64,000 nt of DNA from Acidisoma silvae (GTDB taxonomy: Bacteria > Pseudomonadota > Alphaproteobacteria > Acetobacterales > Acetobacteraceae): positions 186,001 to 250,000 of the forward strand of contig NZ_JAESVB010000006.1 of NCBI RefSeq assembly GCF_020618775.1, read 5' to 3'. The position numbers were made by a program, and so were the translations under genes. Shown here one piece after another: positions 26,196-33,749 of the stretch (the first letter of the stretch is position 1; every line of letters begins with the position of its first letter). The notes below the pieces were generated by a model, which was not told the origin of the DNA, did not search any database, and worked only from the letters and a program-made list of their open reading frames with translations.

Positions 26196-27124
26196 GCGCC
26201 GTCCTGCCGGAACGCCCGGCCAAACGCCGCCCCGCGATTGTGCGCGGCCTCTCCACCCTCGGCCAAGCCATTCTGTCGAACCGCAAGGCCACGGTCGGCG
26301 CGGTTCTGCTGATCATCTGCATCGTCATGGCGGCCGTGCCGAACCTGATCGCGCCCGGTGATCCGAATGCGGAAAACTTCATGCCCGGTCAGGGGCCTTC
26401 CGCCGATAACTGGCTGGGCACCACCTCCTACGGGCAGGATATTTTCGCGCAATTCGTCTGGGGTGCCCGGGATTCGCTGATCATCGCCGTGGTCGCGGGC
26501 CTGCTGTCGACCGTGCTATCGGCCATCATTGGCGTCGCCGCCGGCTATCTGGGCGGCATGGCGGATGGGCTGCTGTCGATGATGACGGATGTTTTTCTGG
26601 TCATCCCCGCCTTTCCGCTCGTCATCGTGCTGGCCGCCTATTCCAAGTCCGGCGGCAATGGCATGATCATCGCCGTGCTGGTGCTGACCGGCTGGTCCTA
26701 CGGCGCGCGACAGTTGCGCGCGCAGGTTCTGTCCCTGCGGCATCGGGAATTCCTGACCGCCGCGCGCCTGCGGGGTGAGCGCAGCTGGCGCATCATCACC
26801 CATGAAATCCTGCCGAATATGATTTCGCTGCTCGTCGCCAATTTCCTTGGCGCGTCCGTCTACGCCATCCTGACCGCCGCCGGGCTGCAATTCATCGGCC
26901 TCGGCAATATCAATGCGAATAGCTGGGGCACGATGCTGTACTGGGCGCAGAATAACGAAGCCTTGCAGGCGGGCATTCCGCTTTGGGCGATCGTGCCCGG
27001 CCTCGGCATCGCAACTTTGGGCGGCGCCTTTGCTTTGCTCAACTATGCTTTCGACGAAATCAGCAATCCGGTGCTGAAACCTGCACGCCGCAAGAAGCGC
27101 AGCAAACGGGGAGCGCCGTCATGA
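26192..27124 (+). CDS. ABC transporter permease (DppC/OppC-like)
   Basis: Second permease subunit, 310 residues. An OppC_N-like first helix (LSNRKATVGAVLLIICIVMAAVPNLIAP) is followed by DNWLGTTSYGQDIFAQFVWGARDSLIIA, a strong DppC signature, and the EAA loop HREFLTAARLRGERSWRIITHEILPN. The C-terminus is basic (KPARRKKRSKRG). It overlaps the upstream permease by four bases and the downstream ATPase by four bases, so the three are translationally coupled. Confidence 0.92.
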   Translation: MSAVLPERPAKRRPAIVRGLSTLGQAILSNRKATVGAVLLIICIVMAAVPNLIAPGDPNAENFMPGQGPSADNWLGTTSYGQDIFAQFVWGARDSLIIAVVAGLLSTVLSAIIGVAAGYLGGMADGLLSMMTDVFLVIPAFPLVIVLAAYSKSGGNGMIIAVLVLTGWSYGARQLRAQVLSLRHREFLTAARLRGERSWRIITHEILPNMISLLVANFLGASVYAILTAAGLQFIGLGNINANSWGTMLYWAQNNEALQAGIPLWAIVPGLGIATLGGAFALLNYAFDEISNPVLKPARRKKRSKRGAPS

Positions 27125-28086
27125 GCGACACGATCCTCGACGTGCGTGACATCGTCGTTGAATATACGACGTCACGCGAACCGGCCCGCGCGGTCGATCA
27201 TGTCAGCTTCACGCTGGACCGTGGCGAGTTCCTGGGCATCGTCGGCGAATCCGGCTGCGGCAAATCCACCATGCTGTTCGCCATCGCGCAGTTGCTGACG
27301 CCCCCGGCGCAGCTTGTCTCGGGCGAGGTGATCTTCAAAGGCCGCAATATGGTGGGCCTGCGCGGCGGCGAATTGCGCAGCATCCGCTGGCGCGATTATT
27401 CGGTCGTCATGCAAAGTGCGATGAACGCGCTCAACCCGGTGAAGACGGTCGGCGCGCAGTTCGAGGACACGATGCGCGCCCATGGCCAGGGCAAGACCGC
27501 CGGCATCCGCGCCCGCTCACGCGAAGTCATGGCGCTCGTCGGCATCGACGCCATCCATCTCAAAAGCTATCCGCATCAATTGTCCGGCGGCATGCGCCAG
27601 CGTGTCATGATCGCCATGGCGCTGCTGCTCTCCCCCGATCTGGTGGTGATGGATGAGCCGACATCGGCGCTCGATGTCGTGGCCCAGCGGTCGCTGATGG
27701 TGCAGATCAAGGATTTGCAGAAGAAGCTCGGTTTCGCCGTCATCTTCGTCACCCACGACATGTCGCTGGTCGGGCATTTCTCGGACCGGCTGGCGGTGAT
27801 GTATGCTGGCAAGATCGTGGAGATCGGGCCGACGCGGCCGCTCTTCGCCGCTCCGCAGCACCCCTATACGCGCGGCCTGCTGGAAAGCTTTCCCTCCGTC
27901 TACGGACCTAAAGTGCAGTTGAAGGGCATTCCGGGATCGCCGCCGGACCTGACGGACCTGCCCAGCGGCTGCCGCTTTCGCCCCCGCTGCGGCCAGGTGA
28001 TGCCGCGCTGCGCCGAGATTGAGCCCGACCTTTACCCCAGCGGCGATACGCGCTCCCGCTGCCTCCTGTTCGAAGAAAGGGCGTGA
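27121..28086 (+). CDS. ABC transporter ATP-binding protein (DppD/OppD-like)
   Basis: Cytoplasmic ATPase of 321 residues. Walker A GESGCGKST (about 42-50), signature LSGGMRQRV, Walker B LVVMDEPTSALD, switch His in FVTHDMSLV. The C-terminal oligopeptide/dipeptide domain has PDLTDLPSGCRFRPRC with further cysteines (CGQVMPRCAEIEP), the pattern linked to an iron-sulfur cluster in some DppD proteins. ATG at 27121 lies in the TCATGA overlap with the permease; a longer upstream frame in the same phase only reads through the permease gene. Confidence 0.92.
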   Translation: MSDTILDVRDIVVEYTTSREPARAVDHVSFTLDRGEFLGIVGESGCGKSTMLFAIAQLLTPPAQLVSGEVIFKGRNMVGLRGGELRSIRWRDYSVVMQSAMNALNPVKTVGAQFEDTMRAHGQGKTAGIRARSREVMALVGIDAIHLKSYPHQLSGGMRQRVMIAMALLLSPDLVVMDEPTSALDVVAQRSLMVQIKDLQKKLGFAVIFVTHDMSLVGHFSDRLAVMYAGKIVEIGPTRPLFAAPQHPYTRGLLESFPSVYGPKVQLKGIPGSPPDLTDLPSGCRFRPRCGQVMPRCAEIEPDLYPSGDTRSRCLLFEERA

Positions 28087-29093
28087 AGGTCATGGATAGG
28101 AATGATCACGCACCGCTGCTGCAAACGGTTGGACTGACCCGGCATTTTCGCATCGGCGGCCTGTTCAGCAGCGCCAAGCTGCATGCGGTCGATGACCTCA
28201 GCCTCACCATCCGGCCGCGCGAAATCGTCGCCGTTGTGGGCGAAAGCGGTAGCGGCAAAAGCACCATCGCCCGCCTGCTGGCCAAGGTTTACGAGCCGAC
28301 GGACGGCGATATCCTGTTCCGTGGGCGGTCCCTGCATGAGGTGAAGTCCCGGCGCGACCTGCTTGCCTATCGCGGCGAAGTGCCGATGGTGCTGCAAGAC
28401 CCCTTCGCCTCCCTCAACCCGGTCCATACCATCGGCTATACGCTGGACCGTGGCCTGGCCTTGCATCAGCCGAAGCTGACGGCGGCCGAGCGCGAAGTTG
28501 AAGCCATCCGCGCCTTAGAAGCGGTGGGCCTGTCCCCCGCGCGGCAGGTTCTGGCCAAATATCCGCATGAAATGAGCGGCGGGCAGCGCCAGCGCATCGG
28601 CTTTGCCCAGGCTCTGTCTTACAAGCCGAAGCTGGTTCTGGCCGATGAGCCGGTTTCGATGCTGGACGTCTCCATCCGCATCGGCGTCCTCAACCTCATG
28701 GCGAAGCTCTGCGCGGAGGAAGGCATTTCCTTCCTCTACATCACGCATGACATCGCCAGCGCCCGCTATGTCGCGCATCGCATCGTCGTCATGTATGCCG
28801 GCCGCGTGGCCGAGACCGGACCGGCGGAACAGGTGCTGCATCACCCGGTCCATCCCTATACGCGCCTGCTGCTGTCGGCGGTGCCGGACCCGAAGGCGCC
28901 GATCACCATCACCGCCGCCGATACCGGGGAGCCGCCGCGCGTGGTCAACCCCGGCCCCGGCTGCCGTTTCCGCCAGCGCTGCCCGCTGGCGATCGACATC
29001 TGCGCCCGCGTGACGCCGGACCTGGCGGACACCGTGCCGGGCCATGCGGCCGCGTGCCATGTGACGGCGCCGCAGGCGGGGCTGGCGGCTTAG
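28083..29093 (+). CDS. ABC transporter ATP-binding protein (DppF/OppF-like)
   Basis: Second ATPase, completing a five-component importer. Walker A GESGSGKSTIA, signature MSGGQRQRIG, Walker B LVLADEPVSMLD, switch YITHDIASA, and a C-terminal oligopeptide domain with GCRFRQRCPLAIDICARVTPD. The D-loop reads SMLD, where many relatives have SALD. Start is either the GTG at 28083, overlapping the previous stop (GTGA), or the ATG at 28092. Last gene of the operon that starts with the SDR gene. Confidence 0.92.
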   Translation: MKVMDRNDHAPLLQTVGLTRHFRIGGLFSSAKLHAVDDLSLTIRPREIVAVVGESGSGKSTIARLLAKVYEPTDGDILFRGRSLHEVKSRRDLLAYRGEVPMVLQDPFASLNPVHTIGYTLDRGLALHQPKLTAAEREVEAIRALEAVGLSPARQVLAKYPHEMSGGQRQRIGFAQALSYKPKLVLADEPVSMLDVSIRIGVLNLMAKLCAEEGISFLYITHDIASARYVAHRIVVMYAGRVAETGPAEQVLHHPVHPYTRLLLSAVPDPKAPITITAADTGEPPRVVNPGPGCRFRQRCPLAIDICARVTPDLADTVPGHAAACHVTAPQAGLAA

Positions 29094-29136
29094 GAAGGGC
29101 ATTCCGGCCGGAATGAGGGTAAGCGGTCATTTGACA

Positions 29137-29157
29137 TTTTGGGCCTCAACCCCAAAA
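29137..29157 (+). terminator. Possible terminator hairpin after ABC importer operon
   Basis: TTTTGGG and CCCAAAA are perfect 7-bp arms with a 7-base loop, 43 bases after the last importer gene and upstream of the ABC-F leader. The stem is flanked by A/T bases but no proper T-tract follows, so terminator function is tentative. Confidence 0.4.
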
Positions 29158-29239
29158 GCCCATCCACGATATCAGGTATTGTGAATCCAGCCAGTGTTTG
29201 CTTAGGTTAATGGTGTCATTTCGAACAGGAGGGGGAGCG

Positions 29240-29311
29240 GTGCTACAACATTGCTTCCATAGCCGAACCCGTGGACCTGTTTTTGCCCCGCACTTGATTT
29301 CGCGGGGCTGA
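29240..29311 (+). CDS. Putative regulatory leader peptide upstream of ABC-F gene (23 aa)
   Basis: A GTG codon 7 bases after a perfect AGGAGG (29227-29232) opens 23 codons starting VLQHCFHSRT and ending at TGA 29309-29311. This is the strongest ribosome-binding site in the region, stronger than that of the ABC-F gene itself. The 3' half of the leader lies in a 7-bp GC stem (GCCCCGC 29285-29291 with GCGGGGC 29302-29308). A tentative promoter upstream is TTGTGA (29179-29184), 18 bases, TAGGTT (29203-29208). ABC-F resistance genes are often controlled by drug-stalled leader peptides, which is the proposed role. Not shown to be translated. Confidence 0.55.
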   Translation: MLQHCFHSRTRGPVFAPHLISRG

Positions 29312-29327
29312 TCGAGGAACGCATCGT

Positions 29328-29385
29328 CGTCTCATCGTCAGCCTTTTCGGCATGATTTTTCGTGCCATTCTGATGTGATGAGACG
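29328..29385 (+). promoter_or_regulatory. RBS-sequestering stem-loop before ABC-F start
   Basis: CGTCTCATC (29328-29336) pairs perfectly with GATGAGACG (29377-29385), nine bases, ending three bases before the ATG at 29389; further pairing (GTCAG with CTGAT) continues after a 2-base bulge. An inner hairpin GGCATGA-TTTT-TCGTGCC (29349-29366) fills the loop. The GATGAG that would serve as Shine-Dalgarno for the ABC-F gene is inside the 3' arm, so the folded form should block translation. Confidence 0.55.
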
Positions 29386-29388
29386 TAC

Positions 29389-30903
29389 ATGTCCCTGATC
29401 GCAATAAAAGACCTTTCGCTCACTCGTAACGCATCCCTTTTCGTCGGACTCAGCTTTTCCATCGCCAGGGGCGACCGTCTTGGCCTAGTTGCGGCAAACG
29501 GACGCGGCAAATCCTCGCTCCTTCGCATCATGGCCGGAGAAGATGAGGCCACGACAGGAACGGTTACCGGCTCGCGGGGGCTTGCCGTCGCCTTCGCACC
29601 GCAGAACCCGCCCCAACACCTCCTGCCCTTAAGTTTTTATGATGCCGTCCGCGATGCTCTCGCCACTGACGACGCTGAAGCGGAGAGCTGGCGGATCGAC
29701 ATCCTGCTCGACGATCTTGCGGTTGACGAAAACATAAGACGACGCGCCGTTCGTAACCTGTCCGGGGGCTGGCAGCGCACCATGCTTCTCGCAAGAGCGG
29801 CCGTGGTGGAGCCTGATCTGCTCTTGCTGGACGAGCCAACGAACCATCTCGACATCGGCCGCATCGGCATATTGGAACGGTTTCTCGCGGCATTGCCTCG
29901 CGACTGCGCCATGGTCGCGGCAAGTCATGACCGTGCCTTTCTCGATGACGTGACGAATCGCACCCTGTTCCTGCGCCCTGAGGAAAGCACGGATTTCGCC
30001 CTGCCTTATTCCAATGCCCTTCAGGCGCTGGAAGAATACGACGCAGCCCGCGACCGACAATTCGAGAATGACATGCGGAAAGTCAGGGCATTGCGGCAGC
30101 AGGCGGCGAAGCTCAAAAACATCGGCATCAATTCCGGCTCCGACCTGCTGGTCGTGAAAACCAAGCAGCTTTCCGAGCGAGCCGACAAGCTGGAGGAACG
30201 GTCGCGCCCCGGGCATCAAGAGCGCTCAGCCGGAACGATCAAGCTGAGCAATAGCGGCACTCATGCCAAGGCGCTGGTGACAATCGACGATGCGACGATC
30301 ACGACGCCAGACGGGCGACTGTTATTCCGTACAGGGCGGTTATGGATCGAGAAAGGAGATCGTGTGGCTTTGCTTGGCGCCAATGGTGCGGGCAAGACGC
30401 AACTGGTCAAAAGATTGCAGGCAGCCTTTGTAACGCAAGATCCGAATATCCGAGGAGCGGCGAGCCTCAGAATCGGCTATTCCGATCAAGCGCTGTCTCA
30501 ACTCGATGCGTTTTCGACACCTTGGATGGCAGTCAAGCAGTCAAGCGGCCTGACCGACCCACAAGCACGGTCCCAACTCGCCGGGGCTGGGATCAGCATT
30601 GATGCCCAGACTGCGCCCGTCACTCGTCTATCGGGCGGGCAAAAAGCGCGGCTTGCGATGCTGATCCTGCGGCTGGTGCAGCCGAATTTCTACCTTCTGG
30701 ACGAGCCAACCAATCACCTCGATATCGAAGGCCAGGACTTGCTAGAAGGCGAGTTAGTCGAACAAGGCGCTGCCTGCCTTTTAATCAGCCACGACCGCGC
30801 CTTCGTTCGCGCCGTGGCAACACGGGTCTGGGCAATTTCAGATCGAAAACTCGTCGAAGTCGATGACCCTGACTTGATTTTTGATCTGTTGATGACCGGC
30901 TAA
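29389..30903 (+). CDS. ABC-F family ATPase (ribosomal protection or translation factor type)
   Basis: Two ABC domains on one chain with no membrane segment, 504 residues. Domain 1: Walker A AANGRGKSS, signature NLSGGWQRTMLL, Walker B LLLLDEPTNHLDIG. The interdomain linker, about residues 195-300, is charged and helical (DNMRKVRALRQQAAKLKN-like region) and would reach the ribosomal P site. Domain 2: Walker A GANGAGKTQ, signature RLSGGQKARLAM, Walker B FYLLDEPTNHLDIE. The length is close to short ABC-F proteins; composition is less GC-rich than neighbours, hinting at transfer. The leader ORF and masked RBS favour an inducible antibiotic-resistance role over a housekeeping EttA/Uup role, but this is inference. 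Confidence 0.85.
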   Translation: MSLIAIKDLSLTRNASLFVGLSFSIARGDRLGLVAANGRGKSSLLRIMAGEDEATTGTVTGSRGLAVAFAPQNPPQHLLPLSFYDAVRDALATDDAEAESWRIDILLDDLAVDENIRRRAVRNLSGGWQRTMLLARAAVVEPDLLLLDEPTNHLDIGRIGILERFLAALPRDCAMVAASHDRAFLDDVTNRTLFLRPEESTDFALPYSNALQALEEYDAARDRQFENDMRKVRALRQQAAKLKNIGINSGSDLLVVKTKQLSERADKLEERSRPGHQERSAGTIKLSNSGTHAKALVTIDDATITTPDGRLLFRTGRLWIEKGDRVALLGANGAGKTQLVKRLQAAFVTQDPNIRGAASLRIGYSDQALSQLDAFSTPWMAVKQSSGLTDPQARSQLAGAGISIDAQTAPVTRLSGGQKARLAMLILRLVQPNFYLLDEPTNHLDIEGQDLLEGELVEQGAACLLISHDRAFVRAVATRVWAISDRKLVEVDDPDLIFDLLMTG

Positions 30904-31046
30904 TCCAACAATGGACGTGAAGGTGGCAAGTGTCGGGACGCGCTACCCCGACACCCACCCGAAACATTTTGGTTCGATACAGATTTCCGCTGACTGGCCA
31001 GCCTGGGCCGGGTAAAAGCAGTTCCGCCATAGACACGAGAACCGCC

Positions 31047-31640
31047 ATGTCTCTCCGCCAAAAGCTTCTTGCTGCATCCGGCGCGCTGATGCTCGCCTTC
31101 GGCAGCGTCACACTGCCCCCCGCCCATGCCGCCGCACCGCCGCCGCTCGTCGTCGGCAAAAGCGTGACCATTGTCGGCGTCGTGGAATCGGTCGACCCGG
31201 CCACGCGGCAGATCCTGCTCAGCGGGCCGGACGGCCAGTTGAAGACCGTGACGGCCACCCCGGACATGCGCAATTTCGCTCAGATCCGCGCCGGTGACCG
31301 GCTCTACCTGACCTTCAGCAAGGTGATCGCCGTGGCCTTGGTACAGCACGGCCAGCCTCTGGCGCAGCCGGCCGGGTTGGTCGCCGCGCATCGGGCCGCC
31401 CTCGGCCATATGCCGGGCAGCACCGGCCTGGCCGCCATCCGTGAGGAGGTCCGGGTCGAAGCCATCGACCGCCGCCAGAATCTCGTCACGGTCACCGACG
31501 CCGCCGGCCTGACGCAGACGGTGGAAGTGCATAACCCGGCTTTGGCGCATTTCGCGGACAAGCTGAAGAAGGGCGACACGGTGCAGATCGACGTCATTCA
31601 AAGCGTGTCGATCAAACTGCGGCCCGATCCGGCCGGCTGA
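31047..31640 (+). CDS. Exported protein with duplicated beta-rich domain, unknown function
   Basis: The ATG at 31047 begins a signal peptide (MSLRQKLLAASGALMLAFGS, cut near AHAAAP). The mature part contains two related segments: IVGVVESVDPATRQILLSG...VTATPDMRNFAQIRAGDRLYLTFSKVIAVAL and VRVEAIDRRQNLVTVTD...VEVHNPALAHFADKLKKGDTVQIDVIQSVSIKL. Both run V-E-x-[IV]-D, a beta hairpin, a short helix with (N)F/HFA, then [AK]GD and a final strand, so an internal duplication of an OB- or beta-barrel-like unit is likely. No enzyme motif is seen. The upstream frame extension to 30930 lacks coding character. Confidence 0.65.
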   Translation: MSLRQKLLAASGALMLAFGSVTLPPAHAAAPPPLVVGKSVTIVGVVESVDPATRQILLSGPDGQLKTVTATPDMRNFAQIRAGDRLYLTFSKVIAVALVQHGQPLAQPAGLVAAHRAALGHMPGSTGLAAIREEVRVEAIDRRQNLVTVTDAAGLTQTVEVHNPALAHFADKLKKGDTVQIDVIQSVSIKLRPDPAG

Positions 31641-31684
31641 GCGCCGACGCCGCACGTTTCTGTCGAAGACCAGAAGCAAAACCC

Positions 31685-31711
31685 GGCAGTGGGGTCAGGC
31701 ACCCCACTGCC
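31685..31711. terminator. Strong 11-bp hairpin after exported protein gene
   Basis: GGCAGTGGGGT and ACCCCACTGCC are perfect arms around the loop CAGGC, 44 bases after the stop codon. No T-tract follows, so it may act as an mRNA-stabilising or Rho-assisted terminator structure rather than a classical terminator. Confidence 0.5.
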
Positions 31712-31773
31712 ACGTGATTGACGCGCTCACCGCCCCGCCATAAACGCAGGCGGCACGCTTCAAAGATTGACCG

Positions 31774-32955
31774 ATGCCTGAGCCTTCAAAAGCATTCGCG
31801 AACACAGACGCGCCATCGGCGTCGATCTATCAAAATCAATGTCTGCGGCTCCTGGCTTTTTCTTACGTCACCAGCGCCCTGTTTCTGATCTATTACGTCG
31901 TGATCGCGCAGGCATTTCCGCAGCCGCTTCATGCGGTCTGCGCCTGGGACTGCGACTGGTATATGGGCATCGCGAAAGCGGGCTATAGCAGCAGTCCCTT
32001 AGGCACAATTCCTGTGGGACAGCAGGAAAATTGGGCCTTTTTTCCTGCCTTTCCGGAACTCACGCGGCTTATCCATCTGGCAACAGGTGCAGGCTATACG
32101 GCCGCGGCGCTGGCCCTCAACAATGTCCTGTTTCCGGCAATGCTGGCGATTACGGGCCTCTATGGCAGCAAATTCCACCGCATCAATCCGCATCTTACCA
32201 TTCTTGTCGCCGCCAGCCTGCCGACCAGCCTGTACTACCACGTGCCATATTCGGAGACCTGCTACGGCATCCTGCTGATGCTTGTGCTGCTGCTGCGCCG
32301 CTCCGGCCGGCTGTATGCCGCATCGCTATGCGCGGCCCTGTTCACGGCAAGCCGGCCAACGGCCGCGCCGATCCTCGCGATCATCGGCCTTTATCAATGG
32401 GAGGCGGAGATCGCCCATGACCGGTCACGCTCTGCCGTCATCAAGTCAACGTGCGATCTCATCCTTTTCGGCGCGATCGGTGCGATAGGCCTGATGCTTT
32501 TCATGCTCTATCTGCATTTCAAAACCGGCGACGCTTTGGCATTCGCGCATGTTCAAAGCGCCTGGCACCGGACATGGCGCAATCCGCTGTACAATATCAT
32601 CGGCGGCATGCTGGTGCCTGACCTGACGGTGCAGGCTTTTCTGCCCGGTCATCTGCCAAGCCTGCGCTATATGGCGATCACCACCCTGCTTGGTATCGCG
32701 CTCAGTCTTTATGGCTTCTGCGCCAATCTTCGCCGTGAGGCCGCCATTTTGCTGGTCACGATCGCGATTGCGACCGGTTCGGCATTGTTTGCAATGCCAC
32801 GGCTGATTTTTGCCAGTCCGGTCGCGGCACTGCTCATCGCATCCTGTCTGGAGCGCCTGCCGGCGGAATACCGGACGTCCCTGCTTTGCCTCAGCGCCAT
32901 GATCCAGGCCGCCGCTGTCATGCTGTGGTATCAGCAGGCGAATTTCCTGATGTGA
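31774..32955 (+). CDS. PIG-V-like (GT-C fold) membrane glycosyltransferase candidate
   Basis: A 393-residue polytopic membrane protein with about nine helices. After helix 1 it has CAWDCDWYMGIAKAGY and then ENWAFFPAFPELTRLI. These fit the WDxxWYxxIAxxGY and FFPxYP pattern of the PIG-V family, the eukaryotic GPI mannosyltransferase II, whose bacterial relatives use polyprenyl-phosphate sugars; the acidic residues of the first luminal loop are the expected catalytic ones. It also has SLPTSLYYHVPYSET. It is monocistronic and flanked by hairpins. Donor and acceptor are unknown. Confidence 0.6.
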   Translation: MPEPSKAFANTDAPSASIYQNQCLRLLAFSYVTSALFLIYYVVIAQAFPQPLHAVCAWDCDWYMGIAKAGYSSSPLGTIPVGQQENWAFFPAFPELTRLIHLATGAGYTAAALALNNVLFPAMLAITGLYGSKFHRINPHLTILVAASLPTSLYYHVPYSETCYGILLMLVLLLRRSGRLYAASLCAALFTASRPTAAPILAIIGLYQWEAEIAHDRSRSAVIKSTCDLILFGAIGAIGLMLFMLYLHFKTGDALAFAHVQSAWHRTWRNPLYNIIGGMLVPDLTVQAFLPGHLPSLRYMAITTLLGIALSLYGFCANLRREAAILLVTIAIATGSALFAMPRLIFASPVAALLIASCLERLPAEYRTSLLCLSAMIQAAAVMLWYQQANFLM

Positions 32956-32980
32956 GCCTTCCCGGCAGCGGGCGCCTCAC
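32952..32980. terminator. Shared hairpin between convergent genes
   Basis: GTGAG...CTCAC outer arms and CCCG...CGGG inner arms form a broken stem that spans the stop codons of the PIG-V-like gene and of eutC. It could terminate transcription from both sides. No T-tract. Confidence 0.35.
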
Positions 32981-33747
32981 CCGGTCAGCAATTGCCCTTG
33001 CGCCGATGCCGCCAGCAGCACGCGGTCGCTGTCGTCTTTGAGGGATACGCCGCTGATGCCGCGTGTCATGGCCTGATCGGTCAACCACAGGATCCGGCGG
33101 GCTGCTTCCGCCAGCACCATGCCCTCGGGCCGGATATTGGAGATGCAGTTGCGGTCGGCATCCGTGCGGCCCAGCCTGGGTGCGACCGTGATATAGGCGC
33201 CGAGACTGTCGGGGGAGGACAGGCCCGGCCGCTCCCCGATCAGCACCAGAACCAGCCGCGCGCCGAGCAGCGCGCCGACCTCATCGCCCAGCGCCACGCG
33301 CCCGCGCGGCGCGATGCAAATGGGCCCGACCGTCAGGCCCGCTTGCCGAAAGCCCGGCACCAGCAGCGCCAGCAGATTGGCCGCATGGCTGGCCGTGGCA
33401 AAAGCGGACAAGCCACCCGCGACCAGAACCGCAATCTCCTCGCCCTGCTCGCGCGCCTGCAAGGCCGTGACGGAAGCATCGCTCAACCGCCGGCCGAAAT
33501 CCGGCCGCGTCAGGTAGGTCTGCTGGTCGGGCGCCCGGCTTTCCACCCGCAGCACCGGCAGGCCAAGCGGGCTGAGAGACGCCGCCAATGCCGCAAGGTC
33601 CAGTTCGGTATGCACGGCGTCCCGCGCCAGCGCATGGGCGGCGCGAAAGGCCAGATGGTCCGGTGTCGCGATGCCCGGCCCGCTGCGGCCGAGGCCGATG
33701 CGGGCGGCCGTGAATTTCCGCAAAGTCTCAAAACGGTCGATGGACAT
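32977..33747 (-). CDS. eutC: Ethanolamine ammonia-lyase small subunit
   Basis: Light chain of the adenosylcobalamin-dependent lyase that converts ethanolamine to acetaldehyde and ammonia. The 256-residue sequence has [35 protein letters not shown] near the N-terminus and [44 protein letters not shown], both strong EutC signatures that contact cobalamin. It starts two bases after the eutB stop. Neither eutA (reactivase) nor microcompartment shell genes are in the window. Confidence 0.95.
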   Translation of the reverse strand: [256 protein letters not shown]

Positions 33748-33749
33748 GA

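Noticed and set aside
29131-29136. TTGACA as -35 of an ABC-F promoter
   Set aside because: No acceptable -10 lies 16-18 bases downstream; it overlaps a hairpin. TTGTGA/TAGGTT further down is a better, still tentative, choice.
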